From NCBI RefSeq assembly GCF_048771995.1, contig NC_133024.1, positions 89,374,501 to 89,438,500 on the forward strand: a stretch of 64,000 nucleotides of DNA. The letters run 5' to 3'. Made by a program: the position numbers and the translations under genes. Under the pieces are notes generated by a model, which searched no databases, had not been told where the DNA came from, and saw nothing but the letters and a program-made list of their open reading frames with translations. The stretch is from Taeniopygia guttata. Lineage: Eukaryota; Chordata; Aves; Passeriformes; Estrildidae. This document shows, piece after piece, positions 12,601-28,000 of the stretch. The stretch's first letter is position 1, and each line of letters opens with the position of its first letter.

Positions 12601-15600
12601 GCTGCTCCCTGCAATTTTTTTTATTTTATTTGTGGAGTGTGAAGAAAAAGAAGCTGATTGTTACTACAGGATCTTCGGGTTCCCATGTTTCATCGGAACA
12701 GCAGAATTTCCCTACCCATACAGAGCATCTGTAGATTCTCTGCAGACACTATTAAACTGCTTCCAATAAGAATGGGAAATACTGCCTAAAACATACCCCA
12801 AAAATTAAAAGCCTGAAAAAATATGAGCCACACAAATACTGTACAAGTTGTTCAAGTTAACACAGGAAGACGTGAATAAGAAGTACCGTACTCAAAAAAA
12901 TCCTCTTTCACCAAATTCTCATTAAATGTTCAATCCTACAATCTTAAATATGGAATTTTTGTGGGATTCAAATATTTCCTCATTTTAGAGTTTTTGACTA
13001 GCATCTTTAAATAGTCACAGTTTCTTCACTCCCACAAATTATAACTTTGCATTTGCTGGTTGTCTCCTTGTTTTTTCCCTCTGCACTGTGGCTTGCTGTG
13101 ACAATGTGGCAATTCACAAATGAGTGGGTGACATAAAAATGTCACTGTTAATACTCCCTGGTATTGATGCAAAAAGTCTATTTATGTTTGCTGGCTAAAT
13201 CCTGCATCTAACAGAAGGCATTTATTAGTCTGTTCTTAGAATAATTGTTTCTTTAATGACATGTGATGTTATATCTGATTATGCACAGAAGCAGAAAAGA
13301 CAGCTGATTGAATTATAGCGCAAATTGCAAATTGCTGTCTCACAGGGAAATAATAATAAAATTTTAGGGTTTCTTTTCCTGAGAATTGCTCTGTATTACA
13401 CTAATTTACATTCATTGCTTCTACTTCACTCCAGAACTGTGATTAACTAGAACTTCCTTATGTTTGACCTTAGCTAGACTTTGTTCATGTCAAGTGCAGG
13501 AATAAATTTGGGGCAGATGTCTATCAGACAACCTGTATTTTAGCAGCAGCAGTATCAGCATCTTGATTAAGCAGGACCTACAGGACTGATACGGTCATCA
13601 AGAAGTTAAATTACAGTGTCAGTTAGTCTTTTAAATCTCTCGCAAGTCAAAGGAGGGAACAAGGACTTTCTGAGGATAGGTACTTTTAAGCCAAAATAAA
13701 TTGTTATGGTAATTATGCAATAGAGAGCCAGAGTTCTCCATGATTTGAATACCACAAGCTATGTTACAGCAAATTATGGCATTGCAAACCAATTGTAAGT
13801 CCACAGATCAGAGTAAGTTCAAGGAGTTACTCCATCCAACCTTTATTTCTTTCGTTATGTTCTGGTAATTAGCTTCAAAAAAGCCACATTAATGTACACT
13901 GTGTGAATAACCAGCTGCTTCTCTCAGATCTACCACAGAATGCTCTGTGCTTCAAAGCTTAAGACTGCTGCTCTGGGGTAAAAAGTGTTTCCTCATTTTG
14001 GAAACACTAAAATAGTCAATAAGCATGTTTGGTGTTTTGGAATCCTGGCCAGCAGAAAAGCTCTGAAGCAGCAAGTGAGCACCTGGAGGTGACTTCATGC
14101 GTGATTCTTGATCCCATACTGTGGTTTGATGTTATAGCTCTGCAGGCCCACCTGGCTTACACAGGAAAGTCATTGATTCCCCCTGTTCCATCCCACTCCC
14201 AGATATGTGCACAGATATGTGCCTCTTAGAAGAGACCATGGAGGGAGAGGTCCTTCAGCCTGCTACTGCAGCTGAAAGCTGAGCTGCCATTGCCATTGGA
14301 ATGAATTATGTTCTCCCCAAGGACTTTTGCCTCAGGGTGAAAACCAGATGAAGAAGGATTTTATGAAAGAACTTTTTGATTTGGTCAGTGGGAAATATTT
14401 CAAAACCAAAAGCTACAAAGATTGGTTCTTACTTGTTTTCTCAAAGTGACTTGGTTTGTACTCATTTCCTCAAAAGGTATTGGGAAGGTTGCAGGCAAGG
14501 ATATAGAGCCTGTTCTTTCAGGAGGTCAACAGGCTGATGGATCTTGTATGACTAGCTAAATTAATTTTCTGTGTAACTCTGCAATAATTCTCATCGGATC
14601 TCTTTTCAGATCTATTCCTTTTTCTTCTTCTAAGAGTTCTACAGATTTGCTTCCTCACCTCCTATTACAGTATAACCTGTTAGGCTCTCTGTACAGATAG
14701 GTAATGGTGTTCACACCAGGGAGCTTCCAGGGGCAGAGGAATATAACACTTTGCAGCACACAAGACTGGTCATCTGCAGCATTCTCTGCAACCTATTCAG
14801 CAGTCATTAATGTGGGGGGAAAAAAAAGGAACATTGACAAACAGAAGAGTTGACTTAAGAAGAAACCTAACACCTCCCTAGTTCTTAGTCTGGGTGTTAT
14901 ATCAAGCTGTACTACTCCCATTTTTGGATTGCCAAAGAATGTGAACTTAAGCTCCAAACTCATCAAGGTACCTCTGCTTGTGTAAGATTTAAAAGAAACA
15001 ATGGCCAGAAAGCAAGCAATGGAAATTTGCACTGAACTAACCAAGACCTCCTTAACAAATTTTTGTGGGTTTGACAAAAAAAAAAAAAAAAAGAAGCCAG
15101 AAGTAGTCAGAAGTTTAAGGGAGCAACATAATAAGAGCTCCTTTAAAATAAATGGGATAAACTCTGGCACAACTGGCTCCTGCTTTACCAGAAAAAGAAT
15201 AATAACAATAACCTCTGGTTAGTGCTCCTTTTCCTGCCAAGCTTCCTAGATTGTTATAGCCCCTAAATGCCAGCTTGAATTTAAGAACTTGTTGGGTTTT
15301 GTTTTTGTTTTTTTTTTAATCATCATGGAAAGTATTCAATTTTTCAGCATTTTTGTATGTGTAACAGCTTTTCTGTGTTTGTTTTCTGTCATTATATTCT
15401 CTGAGTTTGGTACTTTTAAAGGGTCAGAGCTGGAACTAGTACTGCTCAGGAAGACTCTGTCATTCTGCAACTAAGAAATTTATATCAACATTTTCCAAGC
15501 TGGACATGGGGATTTCCTCATACTATTTAATGAAAGATATGTGGTTAAATCTCCTTTCCTGTTCTAAGAGTCTCAAATTAATCTTTTCAACAGAATCTCA

Positions 15601-18600
15601 ACCTCCCAAATACATTTGCAGTTTAAGCTGTTGTCCCTACAAGCTTTATTTGGACTCCAGAAAGTCCCTTCCCATCCACATTCCTCAGCATTTCAGCTCT
15701 GCTGCTGTTTAGCAGTGCTGGCTGTCAAGTTGGGATAGCAGCACAAGAGGTAGGAACTACAACTACACAGGTGGTGTAGTGTTCTTTGGAATAGGCTGTG
15801 TACTGAAACCGACTCAAAACCAGAACATTTACACAGAGAAAAAGAAATTATGCCAGCAATAACCTGTACTGGCGTGATTGCATCTGAATGACACTTTGAG
15901 GTCTCTTCACATTATTTATCTTTTTGGACTTTGTTGGTAGGGACAAATCCTGGGTATTTGAGGCTGGTTAGTTGACATGATGAGAAACAATGATGCTGTA
16001 AATTCACAGGAACTAGGAGGGGAGAAAAAAGATAAACTTTGAGCAATCCTAAGTCCAAAGCCATAGCTTTCTCTGGCACTGTTTAGAACATGCCTACTAA
16101 CTACTCAAGGCCTCTGCTTCTTAGAGTAAGGTGTTTCATCTAAGCTCAGGAGCTCTACACAAAGAAAAAGATATTGCAGCACTATGAATCCTGGAGAAAG
16201 GTGGCAGGCTCTTATAGCCAGGAACAGACTCCTTAGTTATACAACCAGAGTACAGCTGAAGCACCTGAGCTCCAGGTGCTGCAATCTGAGCTCTGTCCTG
16301 CTCACACTTGGTGAGAGACCTTGATCTCTTCCAAGTGCTGGAATGAAGCACCAACTGAAACTGCTTGTCCTGACCAACCCTGCCATAACCCTACCAAAAG
16401 TAAAAGGTGAGCAGTTCCTGCCAGGTGAGAATCGGTTCACAGGTTCTCATCTGAGGGACAGAGATGGGGCAGGGCTGAGCCTAGTGGAGAATGGCTGGGC
16501 TGCCCCTTCTGGCAGTGGCAAACTGCTGGTAACCCTCAGATCTTCTCTGTGGGTACACTCCAATGTGCACCATGTCCTCGGTGCATCCTAAACACCACAT
16601 CATGTTGTTTAGTTTAAATCTGCTTTACTGTCATTCCCAGGCTAATGGCACTTATTTTCTTTGTGCTTTCCAGGGTTCCCTTAATGCCAAAATTCACAGA
16701 GATGTATTTTGCAATTACAATTTCTGCATCTTAAATTTTTATCTTACTTATGCTAATGTATTTTTCATCTAGCCCAGCTTTTCCTGCCTGTGAGGACTTC
16801 TGTCTTCTTCTTCACAACACAAGTGAAGCATCAGCTCTCCTGAGACCAGCAAATGCTTCCAAATGCAGTACTTGGCAAATGGCAACTCACAGAAAAGTGA
16901 CCTGATGAAAAAATTATTGTGCAACTGAATATGCAGATGAAGGGGTTGGTCCCTTAAGTGTGCTCAGAGAGAATGAGTACAAGGAGACCAGCCAAATCAG
17001 AACAAAATGGAATGAAGATATCCTAACCACTTAAATATGCTTGCTTGTAAATGACAATGGAGTCTCGCTAGCCAGAACCTGCTGTACCAGAAGACTGGTT
17101 TAGCTGAACACAAGCCCCCTGCTGTGCAGGGTGATTGCCATCAGAGTTTCTGCGCTGTGTTTTACAGTTACTGTGTCTTTGCTTTGTCCTATGCCAAAAT
17201 ACCTTTTTTTTTTTTTTTTCTTTATTTTTTTTAAATTCCATGGAGTACACAGTGTGTGCAGAAAGCAAGCAAACACTACATTGCAGCAATATGTTCTTTC
17301 AAATAATGACATATAGCCAAAATAGTCCAGTTGGGAAGTTTCCACTGAGATATATGTGAAGATGAGGCTTTATCCTTACAGGTTCACTTATTCCTCACAC
17401 ACCTTACAGTCCCATCTTCCATCAGATTAATATAAATATGCCTCTGCAGATGGATTCTTCTTCTTAGAAATAAGCACTCCCACTTGAAGATGGTTAAGCC
17501 ATTACAAGGCAGTACAGTTCATGTGCAGATTGTGCAGATAAGGTTTTAGAGCTGAGACATCCTGCCCTTAGGAGTAGGAATCTCTCTCATGTTTTTGGCA
17601 GAAATGTTTTTCCCCTTCTCTGTATTAGCAGCAGGAAATAGCTGTTTGATAATGCCTTTGCAAATACAGCAAATACAACTTTTAGGAAGATCAAGAAGAC
17701 ATAACCTGAAGCATAACTTGAAAGTCAGACAGAAAATGATTTGAAAATTTGGGGTGAAATTGAAGGGCAAACAACAGAGCTGCATTGGGCTATCAATACC
17801 AAGGCAATATTCATGTTTTCCCAGCAGAATCACTCAAAGCATGAACTCAGGGTGTCCCTTTGTCCCACTCCCTTTGCTCTTAGAAGCGAGAGGCTGGTGC
17901 ATCAACAGCTGACCCAGAGGGAGGGAGAGAGGAGGGCTCTTCCCTCTGGAGTCTCCTCTGAGTCAGGGTGGCATCTCAGGGAAGGGGGTCACAAAGATCA
18001 GTGCTCTAGTGTCTTCCTCAAATCCATATATACAGGAAATCTAAATGGGTTACACTGTCAGTAAGAATTTCTGCTTATTTTAGCATCCATATGGAGGTCT
18101 CTTGCTCACCAGAATAAAGTCATTTCAGAACAAGAGGTTTTGATTTTCTCCATCTGTGCAGAGTGTAGGCTGGGAGTCTCAGGCAGATTCGTTTTCTCTG
18201 AGTCCTGCCAGCAAACCGGGACTGGGGCCCTCAGGAGACTCAGCAGAGATGGGCAGCAGGGCCTGCAGTCCTCTCTCCCTATGGCTGCTTGCATCCCCCT
18301 CCTGTTCTCACCTCTTCCCACCTGGAAAGCAACTCACATGCACAGATGTGAAACTCAGAAGTTTCAGTAATGCTATGAGCTTTTGTGATTTGATGCTGGG
18401 CTAGAATTGTCTGTTAAGAGAAAAAAAATAAAATTCTTTTTAAGAAAATTGTTTGTTTCGCTTCTGCTTTTTTCGAAATGAAATTGATTTTTTTGAACTT
18501 TCTGCCTTGGTAGTTCCTTAAAATTACTTCCTACTATGTTTCATATGTGTGGAAGTGCTCAAAGCAGAAAGAATAATGCCTTTTACTCAAATCAAATATT

Positions 18601-21600
18601 TCATTTATCCTGAAATTATTTTTCTCAAACCTTTTAATTTCACCAGCCATTTCTGAAAGGTTTCTGTTTTGGTGCAACTCAAAATTATTTTTCCCTGTCA
18701 TTTCTTTTAGAACTACCTGTGATTCAAAATAGCCATTATCTTCATTATCCTATTTCTAGGTAACATGAATAATCAGGACCTGGTTTCAGAGAAAGGTATT
18801 TTCCTTATTGATAATTTTATGCAGAAATTCTTAACTTTCTCATAAAAGAAATTGAAATATTTGAGATCCCTCATCTTTATAATACCCAGAACATACTGCC
18901 TGTTATTAGTTCTGTAGAAACTGTGGCTCCTACATATTATCTGAAGCTGAGCCAGAAAGCACAAGGACATGAGAGGAGATGAGGCATCTTGATAAATGCA
19001 TTCATTTCAGGTCTGGCTTCAGAGCATTTTCTCTGTCTGTTAAAGAATATTGGAATTTGTCTTTCAGAAATCCTTAGGAGACAAATTTTAGACATCCAAA
19101 TTCATGGCATTCCATTTGGATTTAATGTTTAGCTTTTTTTTTTTTTCAACTCAGTCCTTGTCACTATGCAGGTCTGATACTCCATTTCTTCCAGCTGTTT
19201 TTAAAAAATCTGTTAATCAGAGAGAATATATCTTCTTCATATGGTTCCTTTCTCTCATAAAGTTCATAAAGACACTGGATTTGTGCCATCCCTAGGCTGG
19301 CCACAAGAGATGATGGCTGATCCAGCATAAAGCTCAAGCAGCACAAACAGATGATACTAAAGCTCCTATTTAAACAAAACCCTGCCAGCACAACAGATTA
19401 ACAGCAAAAACTTGACTCAGCAGCAAGGTTTTGGTGTAAGTCAGCACTTTACATTGTGTAGCTGCAGTGATTTTGACCTCAGAGCCCTAATGCTGGATTT
19501 ATTGCACTGTGAAATCATGGGCACAGGAAAGGCACATGAACAAGTGAGGCCAAAGCACCCAGCACCTCAGGGATAGCAGCTGGTAGGACTAAGCCTGAAA
19601 AAACTAGATCTACTGGGTCTGGCAGTGTTCAGACCTCTCAGCTCTATTGTAAGCACCCATCAGAGCAGATAAAGAGCTTGCCAAGTCCAGTATCTATATG
19701 AAAAGTTGGGAGTAAGGAATATGATAAATTATCTTTCCATATCCTAATTGCATCTAATTTGGTATCTGACCATCTGTCTACATTTTTTTAGCCTCTTTTT
19801 AAGTCTGTGATGTGTGCTTGTTTTCAAAATCACTTCCACATATAAAATTATTTTAGATACCAATCCCTTTTTAATTCTTTCATGTTAGATATTTGGGTGT
19901 AATGGGTATTGGTGAAATGTTTTTTTTTTACCATTGCCTTGTTCAGAAACTCTTCTTTATTTATTCTAAATACTTCAGAATAAGAATGCTTTGCCAGTCC
20001 TCTCACATAAGTAGCCCCAGTTCCTACAATATACACACTGACATCCAAAGTTGCATTTACAAGCTCCTCTGCACAAAATAAAACCTACCCAGCTCTTTGG
20101 CTCAGAGAAGGGTCAGAGAAGCACCAGTGTGCAGCCAAATGACATGGCAGCAGGAAATATTTGAGAGACTGAGAAAGAAGGCAGTGGTGGCACTGGCACA
20201 GCAGCACATTTTTTCAGCAGGCTTTAGTCTGTGCTGGCTAACCAGTACTATTTCCTAGAATATGTCAGAAACACTATAAGGCAAATATGACCTATGAAGC
20301 CCAAAGCCAGGATGTAATGCTGGATCTGTGAAAGGTGAGAGAAACAAGTTTATGGTCATTTGTCCTTGCTTGTCCCCATCCTGTGACCTGTGCCACTGGC
20401 AAAGGAACCACGTTAATGTTTAACTAACATGTTTTTCCAAGGGGCAGGATAGAAATTTTCAATGCATTTTAACCACTCAAAACATTACTCCTCTCTGCCA
20501 GTGGAGCCCTCTGACAGGAGCCTATTACAGTTCCTATTACAGTTCCATGTCTGACCCTGGTCCAGAACTGTTTATCTCACTAGGTATCCAGGAAGGACAG
20601 ATTTCATCCTGCCATGTTGTGACATTTTTCTATTTTATTTCCTTCTCAGTGAGATTTAAGCTGTCAGAGATTTCTTAATTTCCATGGTGATGCAAGAGCC
20701 TATACTGTAGATCTACATCCTGGAAAATAGCTTTTTTTGAGATTATTTCTGGTTTTTCCATTTCTGCAAGTAAGATGGAGAATCTGGCACTCAGTTTGAT
20801 ACCCCATCAAAAGGGAAAATAACACAACTGCTCTTCAGAACTGCAGTAAGTGCTTTGGGCACTGCCAGATTTTCCAGAAGTACTTTGAAAGACTGTTATC
20901 CTTCTTTGTACTCCCTCAGCCATGGTGCCCATGGACTCCTTCACCAGCACACCAGGGCCTGGGTGCTGCAAGCGTACCCCCTGCCAAACTGCAGGGCTCG
21001 TTTTGAGTCCCTTTCTCCCACCACCTTCCCCTCTGCAAGGAACCTGTCTTGAGGGGGTGTTGCTGTCCTCCTTGGTCATCACTCAAAACTGCAGTTGTGG
21101 AAGTACATCTCAAACTTTTTTCCAAGGCTTAGTTAATATTTTTAATTTTAGCAAACTTTTGGCAGATCCCTGGCTTTTTCCCTGCAAAACTGCCTTGAGA
21201 AACCCAGATGATTTCCTTTTGAGTTACAGGCATGACAATGCCCCACAATTTCTGGTGAAATCTTTATCATTTCACCTTATGTCTGTGAAATTAAAAAAAG
21301 CAATTAGTGCAGATATTAAAATAGACCAAAGCACTTTCTCTTGAGCTTATTTTAGAGGGTACCTGGTGCAGTACAGAGTGCTGCATGCCATGCAATCAGG
21401 CAGGGGATTTCCTGTAACTCCTTCCATCTGCAGGTGTTGATTGGATGGAGCCCCAGTTCAAAAGACACAGAGGATAACCATTAACCAACCACGTAGTGTT
21501 GCAGGACACAATTTGCAAGTAGAGCCCAGTTGCTCCAGCCCAGCCTCCTGCTGATGGACAAGGGACCCTTGCCAGAACATCTTCTCCTAGGTCATCTAAC

Positions 21601-21853
21601 AAGGCAGCTCCTAGGTTGGCAAATTGCTTTTGAAGCTGCGGAGTACTAGGAAAGCTTATCAAGACCACTTCCTGCTTGGAATAAGTCACACAGTTCAATT
21701 CACTTGAGAATTGCTCTCCTTGAGATATTGCATGTTCTGTGAAACCTCCTCCAGATAAAAACAGATTGAGAAAGTAGAAAATGCTTTAAATGGTCCTAAT
21801 CATCAAGATGAAAGCCAAGGGAAACAGATTGTCCCTTGTCTATTATTAACATA
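6691..21853. other. Gene-poor AT-rich interval, no feature recognised
   Basis: I find no coding exon, RNA gene or well-preserved transposon in this 15 kb. All ORFs are short, mostly under 130 codons, and do not resemble known proteins. Only short homopolymer runs stand out, such as an A-run near 15077-15092 and a T-run near 17203-17219. Non-coding RNA exons or conserved enhancers cannot be excluded by eye. Confidence 0.6.
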
Positions 21854-22045
21854 ATTAATGGCCTCAAGTTATTCCAAGGGAGGTTCAGGTTGGATTCTAG
21901 GAAACATTTCTTCACTGAAGTGTTGTCAAGCATTGGATCAGGCTGCCCAGAGAAGTGGTGAGTCACCACAAGAGCTGGACTAACAGCTGGGCTCAGTGAC
22001 CTCAAGGGTCTTTTCCAATCTACATTTTTCTGTGATGCTGTGATT
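21854..22045 (+). repeat. CR1 LINE 3'-end fragment
   Basis: The plus-strand text follows the CR1 3' region closely: 'tggcctcaagttattccaag', 'ggaggttcaggttggattct', 'aggctgcccagagaagtggt', then 'cagtgacctcaagggtcttt' and a decayed terminal repeat 'ctgtgatgctgtgattca'. It is 5'-truncated and diverged. Confidence 0.88.
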
Positions 22046-25000
22046 CAGATTAGATTGGGTTTCAGTTCCCCCAGACTGACAAACTTCATAGGTAGATCTC
22101 CTTTGCATCAGGAATGTCATGGCAGAGTGGCTGGGACACTTCTGTCCTGTGGCAAGACTACAGTTACTGGCACCAGCACTCCTGGTGGGGCAGCAAACAC
22201 AGGCTTATGGATCTCAGCAGCGCTGCCTAATCTATGTGAGTAGTGAAAACCTAAGTCTTAGACCTGTCCTGCCACCTCTGGCACATTTTCCTGTTCTGCT
22301 AGCAAGTTTTCTTATAATGTTTTGATCTCCCTTTAGCTCTTCTATGTTTTGAGGTTGCAAAATTAAATTTTAAATGTCTGATACTTGCTTTATTCAAGGA
22401 CTTGCCGTCATCCTGGTGGCAAAACCCATCCTTTTTTTTCTGTCAACGTGGGAGAAGTGAAAAGAAAGAGCAGCAGATACCAAGCACCTCTGCTAAATGC
22501 CCCCAGGCTTGCACAAGAGCATTATTGTATCCTGAGCTGCACAGAGAAAAGCACTGCAGGGGCATATACCAGTTCCTACAGGCCTGTTCACCCCTCTTAC
22601 TCATCCCCTCCCAGCACTTTATGTGGACAAATTTTAGATTATGTGAAAGCAGTTATTTTGGCCAATTCAGTGTTTGCAAAACATGTTGGCATGGTTACAA
22701 GAAGGGCACCTGGGAAGGGCTATGAAAGCTTTGCCAGCTTTCTGTTAACTCAGGAAGGCCATAGAAAAAACTACCTCACTTTAATTCCATATCTTGTACA
22801 GACATGTTCTCACAGCAAACATGGTAATAAAGATGGAGCACCCCTTAAAAAAAATTCCCCACAGCTGAAGCATTACATCTGTTCAACACAGAGCCATGGG
22901 GTCCTGCCACCTGAACTTCACACTTACTTTATTTTAGGTCTGGATCTGTCCCTTCATGCCCACAGGCAGGGTGAGATGGGCAAAACAGCAAAAGGTTTTA
23001 AAATCAAAATTCTCTGTAAAGGGGAACTTTTTAAATATAGCCACCCAAAACACAGCTGGCCAAAAATCCAGTTCCTATCAGCGCTTGTTGTGTGGAGGTG
23101 AGGCCTCCTTCTTTGATCCAGCTTCAGCTGCCATCTGCCACTTTTCTTCCCTAGCCCTCTTCTCTGTCTGGAGCCATCTGAGCAGACACAGCACCCTGGG
23201 CCAGCACAGCCAGGCAGGGGGGAGGACAAGCAAGGAGCCAAGTTCAGAACTCCAGACATTGCTGCTGGAAGATTTTCCACCTGCCCAAATGTGCTCTGAT
23301 TCACCATCTGCTGCAGGCTGAACAAAAGAAGAATTGCAACTGAAACAGCTACTGAAGGATACAGCTAAATGTGACTGCGCTGCCTTTTGCCCACTTGGCT
23401 GCCTGGCTCCTTGTGACAGGTTTGTGGCACCCACCCAAACCTGACTCAGACTGCTCCAAGAAATACTGGGGATTTGTTAGTTGTGAAAAGCGAGGAGAGT
23501 TGGACCCTGCAAGTTTTGCAAATGGGCAGCTGACCTCTGAAACAGAGATGGGAATCACTCATCTTGGTGTCAAACAAGACAGCTAGAGGAGAAAGTGATT
23601 GCCTTTATCCCTCCTCCCCGTGGGCACAGAGCAAAGTGAAATGTCATGTAACCACCTGCAGAAGTTTTATTAAATAAGGCTATGGTTAAAGTTTAAAATC
23701 TTGCTGCTTTCTACAGAGCAGACTGTCTTCTGGCGCTGTGGCTGCCTGGCTCCAAGCAAAAAGTCTGTGGTTGATACTGACACCCCAGCTGTTTACTGCA
23801 GAAAAGGGGTGGTTGCCATCCCACAAAGGAAAAGCTGAAATCTTAATGCCATCAGTAAGAAATTGGAGGAAGGAATTCTTTTGTCACATATAGTGAGTGG
23901 TAAAATGAAAAGGAAGTTGCCACCTTCAAGTCTGAAGCCAAGTCCCAGTTTTACAGCTGCAGACTGGCACACAAGAGTCACTTCAGAGGTCAGAGGTTTG
24001 CTGGTACCTGCCCATTGCAAACATCCATCACCTGATGGTGACTACTGGCCCACGTACCAAACAGTAGATGAGGATGTACTTAATCCATCTGTGGCACACT
24101 AAGATTGCTAGCTAATAAAAAATGGAAATCCAACCCCCGATCTGCAGTGATAATGTCAGATGAGGATATTATGGGCATTAAATTACTTCACTCTCACATT
24201 CCATCCCTTCCAGATGGGAATTATTTGTACTTGGATATGTGCAAAATCTTTAATTAGCATGTTCAGAGAGTCATAGATTAAAAAATCTACACAAGACAAA
24301 AATAGTAACAATTATGACTCCTATGGTGATCTTTTCCATTACTGTTTAAAAATACATATAATATGCTAAATACAGGTACTTATTACTTTCGTTGTTAACT
24401 CTTCATCATCTCAATTATTTGCAATTTTTTTTTTTTTTTTTACTACTTTTGCTTTAGCTCCTCAATATCCTTATAATGAGCCTGATCCTGTTGGGCTAAA
24501 AAGTCCAGAGAAAAGAGAAGATGGTCATTACCCCAGATTTTACAGTTTGATTGCAATACAAGACAAGAGAGTAATCAAGTGGTGAGGGGTGCAGAAGAGA
24601 CACAACTGCCTTTGTGAAATGCTATGTAAGTTACCCTTTGCACAGGTGAAAATCATAGAAACTGAGAGGTGTCAATTCCAGTGTCCCTCAACATTTTTTT
24701 CAAAGAAGGGCACGAGATCTTTTGTACAGCAGTGTCACAGAGATTTGCACTTACAGCCATGAAAAAGGGGGCCAAAGTCTGAAGGTTTCTCTCTCACCCA
24801 TACTTCTTTTTGTTGTTCTTCAGTGATATCAGTGAGTGACTGTGTGGGCAATTGTTTACAAACACCATTCTGCAGTCTTTTCCTGGATCAAATTCTTATG
24901 TTTCATGGAGTGATCACAGACTGCAGAACACTGATTTTTACCTATCGTTTTGGCTGACCACATTACGGTTTGACCACATTTTCTTTGGGAAGAAGATGGT

Positions 25001-28000
25001 GAGACATCACCACTTTTTAATTTTGCTAATTTTTATATTGTGTATGCCCTACATTGGAGGCAGTAATTCCTTCTAAATAACATTATATAGTACATCCTGT
25101 GACTCAGGTATAGAGAATCTGTTGCTAGTGTATTAGAAATGAGTAATCCTCAGAAGTAAAAGCAGAAGTAGAACAAACACCCTTAAAGAGGAAAAAGGTC
25201 CCTCCTTTCCTAAGAATGGAAAGTTTGAAAACTAACATTATTTAACAGGATTATTTGTAAGTAAAGAAAAAAAGGGCACCCCAAGAGAAATACAACTCAT
25301 ACTAAGGACATTGTCTTCTTAAAGGTCAGGCTGGCATGCCAGACTACTTAGACACCAGACAAATGCCCTGCTTGAAAAGCTAATGTAAGCTAAGGAACTT
25401 CCACAACATTTCAAAGCTACAAAAGTAATCATATTAATATTACTGACCAGACACAATGAGAAAACACTTCTCTCCTTTTTTAAGATATATGCACATTTTA
25501 GAGATCCCAACACTGAGAAAGATTGCACGTGCAGAAACAGCAGGGCATTTTACTTTGAACATGGTTGCAGGACAGAGACTCAAGTTCTTGCTTTAACTCC
25601 TCTCACTTCCACTTACAAAAAATTGAAACCCAACTTCAGTTTCTCACTATGAGCCCACAGGCAAACAGGAAGAATTTTCAGTCTCATAGCCTCAAAGAGT
25701 GCAAAATACATTAAATCAGATGCCCTTAAAAATGAGATTTGGTTTGTTTCTTTGGTTGTTATTTTTTTGGACAACAATCTTATTTTAGTTCAAATATAGC
25801 AGGGTAGAAATAAAGCTTTTTATTTTCCACTTTTTGATCCTTAAGGCTACAAATAAGTAAAATTTTGCAACTTTTAATTCATTACCATTTTTAAAGAAGC
25901 TTTCCTCTCTAAAACTGGGGACAGAAACTTTCAGAATGAATGACCCAGCATGTACTTTTCGTAAAAAACCATAGAATTCTACAGTCCTGGAGTATTATAA
26001 AAAAGCATATGCAGTAATTAATGGTGCAGTACAATATTCTGTGGTATGTCATAACATAAAGAACCCACTTTCAGTGCAGACCTTTGATAAGAGATAATAG
26101 ATAATTTTCCATTTGATGGAGAGAATGGTTGATGGTGTCTTCCTAAGGATATGTTTTCTTTTTAGCCACATCTTAGTTTCTCATCCTTGTCTATGTCCTC
26201 AGCAGAGTCTAAATGGGTACAATAGATGCTGCAGGAAAATAAGATGTGTATTAATGGTCATTAATGGTAGAACAAGCAGTCAGAATTTTTTTTGATGGGA
26301 CAACAATTACAACCAAAATCCCCTTTCCCTACGTTGTACATGTGGTTAATATCAAAGCACTTAGAATATCATTAAACATTTTGTTTACTTGACAGGTATC
26401 AGCCATCTTCAGGCAGGTTTCTGGAGCAGATTGGGCTGCAATGCCAAAGCATTAGAGAAGACACCTTTTGGAGGGAAAGGAGACCTCAGCAAAGTCAATG
26501 GAGACAGACTAAGCAGGACTGAGAATTCAAATGCCCAGCTGGTCAGCCTGCTCAGTGGTAGATAAAGAGTCTGGGGCTGAGGAGCCTGGTCTGGCCGGTC
26601 TGGAGATCAAAGCAAAATATTTCCCTTGATGCCGGTCAACATAAGGCCTTGCCATCTGGCCACAAGCACTGACAAAGTACACTTGAGCCATGTCTTAATA
26701 AGGACTTGACTGGTCCTTATTGGTGTGCTGCTACCAGGGCTAAACCATAAACTCTGTTTCCTGCTGGGATCAATGCTAACCTTCACTGAGCCAAGAAGAC
26801 TGTTCCTGAGGGAGGCTCCCAGCACTTTTCCATGAACTGAGCCTAATACTTAGGGCTGGCATAACTCCTGGGAGAGTAGTCATCAAGTTTATTATATATT
26901 TGAGTATTGCTTCACCACTTCAGGGAATGTTCTTGCAGACATGACAGGCCCAGTGAAGGCACCTGGAAGAGGCTCTTCTTCGCCATAGAGACTAATGACT
27001 TTCTGCAGCTGTAAGTAACAGTGTTGCAGACATAATATAAAATACAGTGCACCCTTCAAAAATAACTCCCAGGCCCTGAAGTAACTCAGAGCTGCAGGCT
27101 GTACAATCAGTAATTCCTGCACCCATCACATTTCTCAACAGTCTGATGACAGACCCTGAGACTGCACATATACAGAGTATTCAATCATAAGCATAGGCAG
27201 GTTACCTCTGGGTGACAAGGAATGGTGCTGGGACAGATGGAATCAAGTGAAAATTAAGAGATGCCTATTACTGCATGCATGTTTCTGAAGTACAGCATTC
27301 TATGGGCTTGATTCAAAATTGGTTTCTTAGGTTTCCTGTACAGTTGTGAGTGTCTGAAACAAGCCAGATGAAATACCTGCTGGAGATGCATGCACATGAC
27401 TGTTGTTCCCTGGCCACAGAAGGAGTTCAGGCCCTGTGCTGGGAGGATGCACCAGTGCTCAGACAGCCACAGCTGAAGGGGGGATCCCACACAAAATGAT
27501 TAATTGTCGTGTGCCCAGTGCTCAGAGCAGGGCATCATGCCCCATTTCTTCTTGTAGGCAAATAGTCCAATGACTACAAGAATGTCATCAAGAGATGCCC
27601 TGTCTCCAGGAGAAGGGTTTCATGGGAACTGAATTTTACTGCCCTGGAGAGACACTGGCATCCAGCTGATAGCCCTATAAGAAACATACATTCAAGGAAA
27701 ACACATTTTGACACACATATTTTGAACTGACCCAACCAAAAACATCTCCTACTCTGGGAGGTAAATGGAGGGCAAGGTTCTTGGGGCAGCACAGGGAAAA
27801 CTTTCATTTGTGAAGAAACTAAGGGAGAGACACTGTCTGAAGTCATATAGGAATGGTCTCTCCTTCACATCCCTACTGTCAGCCTGGGCTTTTCTGCTCT
27901 CGCAGTGCCAGGCGATGTGGAATGAATCACTCCAGCAGCTTGATGAAGCAGCAAGCCGTGAACGCATTTCCTTGTGTTATCTAATGGTGACACACAGAGG

